From Catellatospora sp. TT07R-123 (GTDB lineage Bacteria; Actinomycetota; Actinomycetes; Mycobacteriales; Micromonosporaceae), in NCBI RefSeq assembly GCF_018327705.1, contig NZ_BNEM01000001.1:310001-374000 (forward strand): a DNA stretch of 64,000 nt, read 5' to 3'. The notes beneath the pieces were generated by a model that had not been told where the DNA came from, made no database searches, and saw only the letters and a program-made list of their open reading frames with translations. Each line of letters starts with the position of its first letter. The stretch's first letter is position 1. The translations under genes were made by a program, and so were the position numbers. Positions 32,775-40,647 of the stretch are shown one piece after another.

Positions 32775-33992
32775 TCACGCCGCCGTCCCGGTGAGGAAGC
32801 GGCGGATGATGGGGGTCTGCCGGGCCTCCTCCAGCAGGAAGCAGTCGTGCCCGTACGGCGCCTCGATCAGGTGATACTCGACCGGCTTGGCCAGCCCGCG
32901 CAGGGCCTGCTCGATCTCGGCCGACGCCGCCGGCGGGTACAGCCAGTCGGAGCTGAACGCGATCAGCAGCGTACGCGCCGCGACGTTTCGCAGGGCCTCG
33001 GCCAGCGAACCGCCGCCGTGCTGGCGGGCCAGGTCGAAGTAGGTCAGCGCCCGCGACAGGTACAGGTAGGTGTTGGCGTCGAACCGCTTGACGAACGTGT
33101 CGGCCTGGTGGCGCAGGTAGCTCTCGATCGCGAACTCCGGCTCGGTGATGGTGTGCCGGATGTCGGACGCCGACTGGAGCCTGCGGCCGAACCGGTCGCC
33201 GAGCGCCGGGGCGGACAGGTAGGTGATGTGGCCGACCATCCGGGCGACGCCCATGCCGGCGTCGGGCGCCCGGCCCGTGCCGTGGTAGCGGCCGCCCTGC
33301 CAGGCCGGATCGCGCATGATGGCGTCCCGGGCGATGGCGTTCCAGGCGATGCCCTGCGGGTGCAGCGCGTGCGTGCTCGCGATGACCACGATGGCGTCGA
33401 CCAGGTCGGGGAACAGGACGGCCCACTCCAGCGCCTGCATCCCGCCCAGCGATCCCCCGGCGACCGCGGCCAGCCGGTGGATGCCCAGTCCGGCCAGCAG
33501 CGCGCGCTGGGTGCGGACCATGTCGGCGACGGTGACGACCGGGAAGTCCGGCCCGTACGGCAGGCCGGTGGCCGGGTCGGTCGAGGACGGTCCGGTCGTG
33601 CCGCGGCAGCCGCCGAGCACGTTGGTGCAGACGACGAAGTACCGATCGGTGTCGAACGCCTTACCGGGGCCGATCATGCCGTCCCACCAGCCCAGTGACC
33701 GCCCGGCGGCGCCGTCGCGGGCCTCGGCGGCGAAGCCGTCGCGGGTGCCGGCCTCGGGCTGCGCCGTCGACGTCCCGGCCGCGTGGGCGTCGCCGCTCAA
33801 CGCGTGGCAGACCAGGATGACGTTGTCGCGTTCGGGCGACAGCGCGCCGTAGGTCTCGTACGCCACGCGGACCCCGGCCAGCCGCCGCCCGCAGTCCAGT
33901 GCCGGTGGTGCGGGCAGGTCGAGGTGGCGCGCCTGGGCAGTGCCCACCGACCCGGCGGTGGGCGCCGGGGGCGGTGTCTCGGACGCGGTCAT
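32775..33992 (-). CDS. metX: Homoserine O-acetyltransferase
   Basis: The 405-residue alpha/beta-hydrolase-fold enzyme has the nucleophile elbow AGGSLGGMQALEWA near residue 180, the AWNAIARDAIMRDPAWQGG block, and the late catalytic His in PYGHDCFLLEE near 385. It activates homoserine with acetyl-CoA for metY. ATG 33992 follows GAGGA. It heads the metX-metY-CoA-binding operon and is divergent from the OsmC gene. A perfect TATAAT on the minus strand (about 34044-34049) could be its -10 box. Confidence 0.93.
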   Translation of the reverse strand: MTASETPPPAPTAGSVGTAQARHLDLPAPPALDCGRRLAGVRVAYETYGALSPERDNVILVCHALSGDAHAAGTSTAQPEAGTRDGFAAEARDGAAGRSLGWWDGMIGPGKAFDTDRYFVVCTNVLGGCRGTTGPSSTDPATGLPYGPDFPVVTVADMVRTQRALLAGLGIHRLAAVAGGSLGGMQALEWAVLFPDLVDAIVVIASTHALHPQGIAWNAIARDAIMRDPAWQGGRYHGTGRAPDAGMGVARMVGHITYLSAPALGDRFGRRLQSASDIRHTITEPEFAIESYLRHQADTFVKRFDANTYLYLSRALTYFDLARQHGGGSLAEALRNVAARTLLIAFSSDWLYPPAASAEIEQALRGLAKPVEYHLIEAPYGHDCFLLEEARQTPIIRRFLTGTAA

Positions 33993-34014
33993 GGCTGGTC
34001 CTCGGTCGCGGGTC

Positions 34015-34042
34015 CATGTAATGTCAGCTAATCCCGATAGGA
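34015..34042. promoter_or_regulatory. Sulfur-island promoter element C (metX/OsmC divergent region)
   Basis: CATGTAAT-N11-CCGATAGGA repeats element A with one extra spacer base. The overlapping CTAATCCCGATAGGA also resembles the GntR dyad region. A second ATAGGA follows 12 bases later (34049-34054). It lies in an AT-rich island between two sulfur operons. Confidence 0.5.
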
Positions 34043-34077
34043 ATTATAGGATAACCCTGGGAGAGGGGCACCAGCGC

Positions 34078-34623
34078 ATGACTGTCGATAACGGAGTCAA
34101 CGTCCAGGCACTGCTCGACGCGCGCGAGGCACTGAAGAACGCCGCCGAAGCGGCCCAGTTCACCTGGCGGGCGACCTCGACGTGGCAGAAGGGCGTCCAC
34201 AGCACCGTCCGGATCCAGAACTTCCACGGCCTGGGCCAGGAGCAGAGCCACCAGGCCGAGTCGGTGTTCGACGCCGACCACCCCGCCGTCTTCGCCGCCG
34301 AGGACAACGGGATCACCCCCATCGAATACCTGCTCGTGGGCCTGGCCAGCTGCCTGACCGCGGGTGTCGCGTCCGTGGCGCAGAACCGCGGCATCCAGCT
34401 GCGCTCCGTCGAGTCGGTCGTCGAGGGCAACCACGACATCCGCGGCATCCTCGGCGCCGACAGCGAGGTGCGCAACGGGTACAACGACATCAAGGTCACC
34501 TTCAAGATCGACGCCGACGCCACGCCGCAGGAGATCGAGGCCCTGGTCGCGCAGTCGCAGAAGCGCTCGGCGGTCTTCGACGCCCTGACCAACCCCACCA
34601 ACGTCAGCGTCGAAGTCGCCTGA
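34078..34623 (+). CDS. OsmC-family protein
   Basis: The 181-residue protein has the OsmC/Ohr fold, with NGITPIEYLLVGLASCLTAGVASVA (about residues 78-102) carrying the conserved second-helix Cys. The first Cys of Ohr-type peroxidases is not seen at its usual place, so peroxidase activity is doubtful. ATG 34078 is preceded by GGGAGAGGGG; an upstream ATG at 34021 is inside the promoter element. It heads a two-gene operon with a flavin oxidoreductase. A role in handling reactive sulfur species would suit the context. Confidence 0.85.
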   Translation: MTVDNGVNVQALLDAREALKNAAEAAQFTWRATSTWQKGVHSTVRIQNFHGLGQEQSHQAESVFDADHPAVFAAEDNGITPIEYLLVGLASCLTAGVASVAQNRGIQLRSVESVVEGNHDIRGILGADSEVRNGYNDIKVTFKIDADATPQEIEALVAQSQKRSAVFDALTNPTNVSVEVA

Positions 34624-34636
34624 GGAGGGCCGGGCC

Positions 34637-35869
34637 ATCGAGCGCGTCACCACGGCGGTCATCGGTGCCGGGCACGCCGGCCTGGCCGCCAGCCACTTCC
34701 TCGGCCGCAGTTCGATCGACCACGTCGTGCTCGAACGCGGCGAGGTGGCCAACTCGTGGCGGCGGGAACGCTGGGACTCGCTGCGGCTGCTGACCCCCAA
34801 CTGGCAGAGCCGCCTGCCGGGACAGCACTACGACGGCCCGGACCCTGACGGGTACATGACGGCGGGCGAAGTGGTCGAGTTCATCGAGCGCTTCGCCACC
34901 GCCGGCGGCGCACCCGTACGGACCGGCACGGAGGTCACCTCGGTGCGGCGCGCCGACCACGGATACACCGTGACGACCGGCCGGGGCGAGCTCGCGTGCC
35001 GGACCGTCGTGATCGCCAGCGGCGCCTGCAACCAGCCGACGGTGCCGCTGTTCGCGGGGGCGGTCCCGGCGTCGGTGACGCAGCTGACGCCGTTCGACTA
35101 CCGGCACCCGGCCCGGCTGCCCGACGGCGGCGTGCTGGTCGTGGGCGCCTCCGCGACCGGCGTGCAGCTGGCCGCCGAGATCAGGCGTTCCGGTCGGCCG
35201 GTGGTCCTGTCCGTCGGCGAGCACGTGCGGCTGCCCCGGACCTACCGCGGGCGTGACGTGCTGTGGTGGATGGACGCCTCGGGCGTGTGGGACCAGCGCT
35301 ACGACGAGATCGACGATCTCGTACGCGCCCGGCGGCTGCCGTCGCCGCAGCTGGCCGGGACGCCCGAGCGCACCACGCTGGACCTCAACGCGCTGGCCGA
35401 CCTGGGGGTCGAGCTGGTCGGCCGGCTGGCCGCGGTGCGCGACGGGCAGGCCCTGTTCTCCGGCGGGCTGCGCAATGTGCTCTCGCTCGCCGATCTCAAA
35501 CTGAGGCGCCTGCTGGACACGTTCGACCGGTGGGCGGGCGGTCGCGAGCTCGACGTCGACGCGCCCGAACCGCAGGAGCCGACCCGGGTGCCGCAGCCGT
35601 CGCGGCTGCACCTGGACCTGCGTGACGGGTCGGTCCGCACGATCGTGTGGGCGACCGGGTTCCGGCCGGACTATCGGTGGCTCGACGTTCCCGTCATCGA
35701 CGGCAAGGGCGGGCTGGAACACGACGGCGGGGTGCTCCCGAGCCCCGGCCTCTACGCGCTGGGCCTGCCGCTGCTGCGGCGGCGCAAGTCCACCTTCATC
35801 CACGGCATCGGGGACGACGCGCGCGAGGTGACCGACCACCTCGTACGCCACCTGGCATCGCCCGGTTGA
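34637..35869 (+). CDS. Flavin-containing oxidoreductase, apparently starting at ATC
   Basis: The frame encodes a two-dinucleotide-binding-domain flavoprotein: FAD motif TTAVIGAGHAGLAASHFLG at the very start, SWRRERWDSLRLLTPNWQS, the NADP motif GVLVVGASATGVQLAAEI near residue 171 and ATGFRPDYRWL near 338. The first in-frame ATG (34727) would delete the FAD motif. The only sensible start is ATC at 34637, seven bases after GAGGAGGG; no ATG, GTG or TTG lies between the upstream stop at 34586 and there. A sequencing error or a true non-canonical start are both possible. It belongs to the FMO/thioredoxin-reductase-like group. Confidence 0.8.
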   Translation: MERVTTAVIGAGHAGLAASHFLGRSSIDHVVLERGEVANSWRRERWDSLRLLTPNWQSRLPGQHYDGPDPDGYMTAGEVVEFIERFATAGGAPVRTGTEVTSVRRADHGYTVTTGRGELACRTVVIASGACNQPTVPLFAGAVPASVTQLTPFDYRHPARLPDGGVLVVGASATGVQLAAEIRRSGRPVVLSVGEHVRLPRTYRGRDVLWWMDASGVWDQRYDEIDDLVRARRLPSPQLAGTPERTTLDLNALADLGVELVGRLAAVRDGQALFSGGLRNVLSLADLKLRRLLDTFDRWAGGRELDVDAPEPQEPTRVPQPSRLHLDLRDGSVRTIVWATGFRPDYRWLDVPVIDGKGGLEHDGGVLPSPGLYALGLPLLRRRKSTFIHGIGDDAREVTDHLVRHLASPG

Positions 35870-36045
35870 CGTCGCGTCGGCCCAGGATCCCGTGGCGCGC
35901 CCGTCCCGGGCCGGGCGCCGCCGATGGCGAAGCGGCGCGATGAGGGCCGACCCAGCCGTGGATCGGCCGCGCCGCCCGCGCGCTCGGCCGGGCGAACCGA
36001 TGTGCTTTTCTGTTCGCCTGATGGTGACGGACGGGAGGGGCGCTG

Positions 36046-36717
36046 GTGGGCGAGACGACGGTGGCCGAGGTAATGGCCGAGCTGGCGGCGTTGGAGGACC
36101 CGAGGGCGCGCCAGGTGAACGAGCGGCACGGCGACGACCACGGGGTGAACCTCAGCAGGTTGCGCGAGGTCGCCAAGCGGTTGAAGACGCAGCAGGAACT
36201 CGCGCGGCAGCTGTGGGAGACCGACGACAGCGCGGCGAAACTGCTGGCGGTCCTCATCTGCCGCCCGAAGGCCTACGGGCGCGACGAGCTGGACGCCATG
36301 CTGCGCCGGGCGCGCACCCCGAAGGTGCACGACTGGCTCGTGAACTACGTGGTGAAGAAGAGCCCGCACGCCGAGCAGCTGCGCCTGGCCTGGTTCGCCG
36401 ATCCGGATCCGGTGGTCGCGAGTGCCGGCTGGGCGCTGACCACCGACCGCGTGGCGAAGAATCCCGAGGGCCTGGACCTCGCGGGGCTGCTCGACCTCAT
36501 CGAGGCCCGGATGAGAGACGCCCCGGACCGGCTCCAGTGGGCGATGAACCACTGCCTGGCGCAGATCGGCATCGAGCACGCCCAGCTCCGGGCCCGCGCG
36601 ATCGGCATCGGCGAGCGCCTGGAGGTGCTGAAGGACTACCCCACTCCCCCGGACTGCACGTCACCGTTCGCGCCCGTCTGGATCGCCGAGATGGTGCGCC
36701 GCCGGCAGGAGGGGTGA
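36046..36717 (+). CDS. AlkD-like DNA-alkylation-repair-family protein
   Basis: The 223-residue all-helical protein resembles short AlkD-type HEAT-like repeat proteins: LREVAKRLKTQQELARQLWE, DDSAAKLLAVLICRP, VHDWLVNYVVKKSP and LRLAWFADPDPVVASAGWAL. AlkD glycosylases remove alkylated bases, but many relatives annotated this way lack proof of activity. GTG 36046 follows GGGAGGGG. It is monocistronic. Confidence 0.75.
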   Translation: MGETTVAEVMAELAALEDPRARQVNERHGDDHGVNLSRLREVAKRLKTQQELARQLWETDDSAAKLLAVLICRPKAYGRDELDAMLRRARTPKVHDWLVNYVVKKSPHAEQLRLAWFADPDPVVASAGWALTTDRVAKNPEGLDLAGLLDLIEARMRDAPDRLQWAMNHCLAQIGIEHAQLRARAIGIGERLEVLKDYPTPPDCTSPFAPVWIAEMVRRRQEG

Positions 36718-36744
36718 GGGGCTCGCGGTGGGCGGGCCGACCGC

Positions 36745-37479
36745 TCAGGCGGCCTCGACCTTCTCGATCTGCGGTCGCGCGTCCAGGAAGCGCTTCTTGA
36801 TCTTGTCAGTGAGCGGCTGGCCCAGGAACACCAGGCCGCCCAGGCTGCCGTGGTCGACCCACGCGCACACCGCGCTGGCCGCTGCGAACGTCTTCGTCAT
36901 CGTGCCGCACCGGGCGACTCCACCGAGCGGGCCCGGGTCCAGGTCGGTGTAGAGGACCACCTCGCCGTCGGAGATCCCCCTCATGAACCCGTCCAGTTCC
37001 TTATCCGGCGACACGACCCTGCCGGCGAACGCCATCACGACCACGGCGTCGTTGCGGGCCGTCGAACCGTAGGCGGCGATCACCTTGGACGTCGCCTTGG
37101 CGACGGCCTTCTCCTTGGCGTAGGCCTCGGTGAGACCCGCGACGATCACCTTGAGCTCGGCCTCGGTGGCCTTGGGCTGGGTGCCGAGCTTGTCGGGCGT
37201 CACCACGGACGTGTGTGCGGCGGTGTCCAGCCGCTCGAACAGCCCGTGTGTCCAGTCGCGCACGAGGATGTAGGTCGTCATGCCCACGACCAGGGCGACG
37301 AACCCGGAGAATCCGGCGATCCACCGCGCCCGGGGTCGCCGGGGCGCCTGCGCCGGCACCGGCAGTGCCCCCTCAAGACGGTGCCCCTGCGGAAAGGTGA
37401 GATCAGGCGGGAACTCCTCCAGCGCGGACGCCGGGCGGTCGCCCGCACGGCCCCAGGGCTCCGGTGAGTGGTACGACAC
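36745..37479 (-). CDS. Single-span membrane protein of unknown function
   Basis: The 244-residue protein starts at GTG 37479, preceded by GAGG. A Pro/Arg-rich cytosolic N-terminus (residues 1-52) is followed by one membrane span (WIAGFSGFVALVVGMTTYIL, about 53-72) and a 170-residue external domain. That domain has a Lys/Ala-rich helix (EAYAKEKAVAKATSKVIAAY) and a compact C-terminal fold with two Cys (ARCGTMTK and AVCAWVDHGSLGGLVF). I do not recognise the family; similar actinobacterial proteins are annotated as hypothetical. Confidence 0.7.
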   Translation of the reverse strand: MSYHSPEPWGRAGDRPASALEEFPPDLTFPQGHRLEGALPVPAQAPRRPRARWIAGFSGFVALVVGMTTYILVRDWTHGLFERLDTAAHTSVVTPDKLGTQPKATEAELKVIVAGLTEAYAKEKAVAKATSKVIAAYGSTARNDAVVVMAFAGRVVSPDKELDGFMRGISDGEVVLYTDLDPGPLGGVARCGTMTKTFAAASAVCAWVDHGSLGGLVFLGQPLTDKIKKRFLDARPQIEKVEAA

Positions 37480-37573
37480 GCTGCCTCGCTTCCTGCCGGG
37501 GAGCAACCGCACGGAGCCTATATCGATCGATGGACCGCCGCTGTCCGCAATCACCCCGCCGCACGGCGTGCGG

Positions 37574-37609
37574 GCGAGTGGACCGGCCGTGGCGCACCGG
37601 CCCACTCGC
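37574..37609. terminator. Hairpin after the lytic-transglycosylase gene
   Basis: Arms 37574-37586 and 37597-37609 pair over 13 positions with one mismatch, nine bases past the minus-strand stop. Confidence 0.5.
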
Positions 37610-37617
37610 ACCACCGG

Positions 37618-38367
37618 TCAGTACCAGTGCGGGCTGCGCGACAGCCACACCGAGTACGCGTTGCCGGGCGAACCGTAGCGGCCCTGGATGTAGGACAGGC
37701 CCCAGCGGATCTGCGTGGCCGGGTTCTCATGCCAGTCCGCCCCCGCCGCGGCCATCTGATCGCCGGGCTTCGCCTGAGGCACCCCGTACGCGCCCGACGG
37801 GTTGGCCGCGTTCCAGCGCCAGCCGCTCTCGCCGTTCCACAGCGCGTTCAGCGACGGCCACTCCGAGTGCGCCCAGCCCACGTCGCGCATCTGTACGTAG
37901 CCGCTGTAGCGGACCTGGCCGGTGTTGTTCCGGTCGCGGATCGCCGCCGACGCCCAGCGGGCGGCGTGGTCGGCGTTGTTGTAGATCACGATGTTGCCGT
38001 CCGTCTGCATCTCGGCGTGCAGCGCGCCGGAGGTGCCGCTGGCCCAGACGGCGACGTGTCCGGGGGCGTAGACGACGAGGTTGCCGTCGGTCTGCATCTG
38101 GACGATGGAGCCGGGCCGGTTGGTGCCGGTCGCCCACAGCGCCAGGCTGCCCGGCGCGTACATGACGAGGTTGCCGTCGGTCTGCATGACCAGGACGTAC
38201 TGGCCGTCGGCCGAGACCAGGCGCTGGCCGGCGCCCAGCGTCTCGCCCGGGTCGAGCCGGTAGCTCTCCGGCCCAGCGTGCGCCGCACCGGAGGCGGCGA
38301 GCCCGCCGGCCGTGGCGGCCGCCGCGAGCAGCAGGGCCGTGGTGATCGAGCGTACGAGTCTGCGCAT
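37618..38367 (-). CDS. Secreted lytic transglycosylase with mannose-type lectin domain
   Basis: The 249-residue precursor has a signal peptide (about residues 1-32), a bulb-type lectin domain with three Q-x-D-x-N-x-V-x-Y motifs (MQTDGNLVMYAPG, MQTDGNLVVYAPG, MQTDGNIVIYNNA; about 60-130), and a C-terminal SLT-like domain (WPSLNALWNGESGWRWNAAN, with the catalytic Glu in NGESGW; PSGAYGVPQAKPGDQM). It probably cleaves peptidoglycan glycan strands outside the cell. The GAGGAG ribosome-binding site supports ATG 38367. It is the last gene of a three-gene operon. Confidence 0.88.
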   Translation of the reverse strand: MRRLVRSITTALLLAAAATAGGLAASGAAHAGPESYRLDPGETLGAGQRLVSADGQYVLVMQTDGNLVMYAPGSLALWATGTNRPGSIVQMQTDGNLVVYAPGHVAVWASGTSGALHAEMQTDGNIVIYNNADHAARWASAAIRDRNNTGQVRYSGYVQMRDVGWAHSEWPSLNALWNGESGWRWNAANPSGAYGVPQAKPGDQMAAAGADWHENPATQIRWGLSYIQGRYGSPGNAYSVWLSRSPHWY

Positions 38368-38393
38368 GGTCGTCTCCTCGGGGTCGACCGCGG

Positions 38394-39182
38394 TCAGGCC
38401 ACTCGGCCGTAGCCGATGGGGGTGCCGGGGTAGGTGATGGAGTCGTAGCGGACGAGCGTGCCGGTCTTGAGGGCCTCGATGACCTGGCCGTTGCCGACGT
38501 AGAGGGCCACATGCCCGGCGCTGTTGTAGAACACGAGGTCGCCGGGCTGCAGCGCCGCCTGGCTGACGTGGGCCGAGCGGGCCCACTGGTCCTGGGAGGT
38601 GCGCGGGATCCCGACTCCCGCGTAGGCGTACGCGGCCTGGGTCAGGCCCGAGCAGTCGTAGCTGTTGGGGCCGGTGGCGCCGTACCCGTAGGGCTTTCCG
38701 AGCTGGCGCTTGGCGAAGGCGATCGCCGCCGTCGCGGCCAGTTTGGACACACCGCCCGCCGTGTAGGTCGACCAGGTCGGTCCGCCGGGCCCGTAGAGCA
38801 CGACGTTGCCGTCGTCCTGCACCACGAGGGTGCCACCGCCGCCGCCGGTGCCGCTGGCCCAGGAGACGCCGCCCGCGTTGGGGTAGACGACCAGGTTGCC
38901 GTCGGTCTGGTTGACGAACCGGGCCCTGCCCGCGGTGTAGGTCGCCCACAGCGGTCCGCCCGGCCCGTAGGCGACGAGGTTGCCGTCGCCCTGCATGACG
39001 AGGCGGTACGCGCCGTTGCCGGAGACGAGGTACTGGTCGGGGTCGAGGAACTCGCCGGGGCCGAGCCGGTCGCTTCCGGCGGCGGCCGAGGCGGGGGCAC
39101 CGGCAAGGCCGAGCCCGGCGGTCAGCACGGTCAGCAGCACGATGACGGTGGTGGCCAGCCGTCGCGCGAGGGGGGTCTGCAT
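38394..39182 (-). CDS. Secreted NlpC/P60 endopeptidase with mannose-type lectin domain
   Basis: The 262-residue precursor has a signal peptide (about residues 1-34), a bulb-type lectin domain (MQGDGNLVAYGPG, QTDGNLVVYPNAG, QDDGNVVLYGPG) and a C-terminal NlpC/P60 domain. Catalytic Cys is in YDCSGLTQAAYAY and catalytic His in GHVALYVGNGQVIEA. It cleaves peptide stems of the cell wall. ATG 39182 follows AAAGGA. The lectin half closely resembles that of the next gene, suggesting domain duplication. Confidence 0.9.
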   Translation of the reverse strand: MQTPLARRLATTVIVLLTVLTAGLGLAGAPASAAAGSDRLGPGEFLDPDQYLVSGNGAYRLVMQGDGNLVAYGPGGPLWATYTAGRARFVNQTDGNLVVYPNAGGVSWASGTGGGGGTLVVQDDGNVVLYGPGGPTWSTYTAGGVSKLAATAAIAFAKRQLGKPYGYGATGPNSYDCSGLTQAAYAYAGVGIPRTSQDQWARSAHVSQAALQPGDLVFYNSAGHVALYVGNGQVIEALKTGTLVRYDSITYPGTPIGYGRVA

Positions 39183-39202
39183 GGTGGTCGGATTCCTTTC
39201 GC

Positions 39203-40408
39203 TCAGTTGCGGGACCAGATCGACACCCAGTCGATCTGGACGTTTCCTGCGGCGGACACGGGCGGGTGGACGCCGTTCTGCGTCTCCGTCTGAAGCACCC
39301 AGTGCATGGGCGCGACGGGCAGCACCGCGGTGTCGGTGTCGTTGCCCTTGAGGACTCCGTCGAGGTAGAACGCCACGTTCGCGGGCGTCCACTCGATCAC
39401 CGCGGTGTGCCAGGCGGCGTAGGTCGTGCCGGTGCGGTACTGGTCGGCGACCTCGGGATGACTGCCCCGGTGGTGCATGTTGGCCTCGATCGTTCCGGTC
39501 AGGTTGCCCTCCGGGAAGTCGATCTCGCCGTCGGGCCAGGCGTTGCTGTCCGGCCACAGCAACCAGGCGGTCTTGTAGCCGGGCACGGCGTCGGCGCGGA
39601 ACCGCACGGCGTAGCGGCCGTAGGCCATTCCGTCGTAGGCACCGCTGTGTCCCGGGATCTTCGGCAGCGGCGCGGCGATGTAGTGCTTGTCGCCCTCCGT
39701 GTGCAGGTAGATGTTGAGCACGCCGTTGTCGACGCTGACGGTCTTGGCCGGGTCGTAGGTGCCCGTGCCGGTGTTGCCGTCGTTCTTGAACCCGCTGTAG
39801 GCCGTCCACTTCGTCGACACCGCCGCCGGAAAGCTGCCGAGGGCCACGTCGGTGGCGAAGTCGTCCCGGAAGACCTGGTGCCAGCCGGCCAGGTCGCCGA
39901 CCGGCATCGGCTGGCCGGAGGGATCGACGGTGCCCGCCGGCGGCTGCCAGAGCTGCGCCGGGCCCGCATCGCAGGTGTAGAGCCAGATCGTGTTGCCGTC
40001 GGTGGTGACCCCGCCCTTGTCCGCCAGGCACAGGCCCGAGTAGTCGTTGACGATCGTGCCGTCGGCCCTGGCGGTCCAGTACTGGTTGGCGCCGCCGTTG
40101 CAGGTCCAGATCCAGGCCAGCGTGCCGGACGTGGTGCCGGAGTGCTTGCCGGCCAGGCAGTGGTCGCCCTGCACCCGGATGGTCCCGTCACCGGGCAGGG
40201 TCCACTGCTGGGCGCTGGTGCCGTTACAGGTACGCAGGTCGGTCAGGTTGCCGTCGGCGGTGCTGCCGGACAGGTTGTCCAGGCACTTGCCGCCGATCCC
40301 GACGATCGGCCCGGTGGCGCCGGCTGCCGACGCCGGTGCCGTCGGCACCAGGATCGCCATGGCCAGCAGCGGCAGCGCCGCCAGCCATCGATGCTGTCGT
40401 TGACGCAT
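39203..40408 (-). CDS. Secreted GH16 glycosidase with ricin-type lectin
   Basis: The 401-residue precursor has a signal peptide (about residues 1-29), a ricin B-like trefoil (about 32-155: GKCLDNLSGSTADGN, SAQQWTLPGDG, GLCLADKGGVTTDGN) and a GH16 domain (about 175-401). The GH16 nucleophile and acid/base are in WPDGEIDFPEGNL, the E-x-D-x-x-E signature. It probably hydrolyses a beta-glucan or related polysaccharide. It heads the operon with the NlpC/P60 and transglycosylase genes. Confidence 0.9.
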   Translation of the reverse strand: MRQRQHRWLAALPLLAMAILVPTAPASAAGATGPIVGIGGKCLDNLSGSTADGNLTDLRTCNGTSAQQWTLPGDGTIRVQGDHCLAGKHSGTTSGTLAWIWTCNGGANQYWTARADGTIVNDYSGLCLADKGGVTTDGNTIWLYTCDAGPAQLWQPPAGTVDPSGQPMPVGDLAGWHQVFRDDFATDVALGSFPAAVSTKWTAYSGFKNDGNTGTGTYDPAKTVSVDNGVLNIYLHTEGDKHYIAAPLPKIPGHSGAYDGMAYGRYAVRFRADAVPGYKTAWLLWPDSNAWPDGEIDFPEGNLTGTIEANMHHRGSHPEVADQYRTGTTYAAWHTAVIEWTPANVAFYLDGVLKGNDTDTAVLPVAPMHWVLQTETQNGVHPPVSAAGNVQIDWVSIWSRN

Positions 40409-40599
40409 CGTCTCCTCCTCGTCGTCGCGGTGCGATGAGCGGCGGCGAGAGCAGCCGCGCCCAGTCAGCTCTGGCGGACGGCGGCGAGGGAGGGCACGTG
40501 TGTCAGACGGCTCGGCGAGTCCACCCGGCCGGGCACGGCGCCATGTCCGATGAGGATCGCGGTGCGTGGCGCGGGTATCGCCGCAACCGCACGAAAGAA

Positions 40600-40625
40600 C
40601 GGAGCCGTCTCAGGAGACGGCTCCG
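40600..40625 (-). terminator. Intrinsic terminator of the TetR gene
   Basis: CGGAGCCGTCT pairs perfectly with 40615-40625 around a 4-base loop. On the minus strand it is followed by TTCTTTC, giving a classical stem plus T-tract. It lies 23 bp past the TetR stop. Confidence 0.75.
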
Positions 40626-40647
40626 CTGATCGCGGACTCGGCGGGAG

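Noticed and set aside
34727-35869. ATG 34727 as the start of the flavin oxidoreductase
   Set aside because: It would remove the whole FAD-binding motif and leaves 90 bp of well-conserved coding sequence outside the gene.
40409-40599. A cyclic-di-AMP riboswitch before the wall-hydrolase operon
   Set aside because: These often precede actinobacterial wall hydrolases, so I looked, but the conserved core sequences are not present on the minus strand here.
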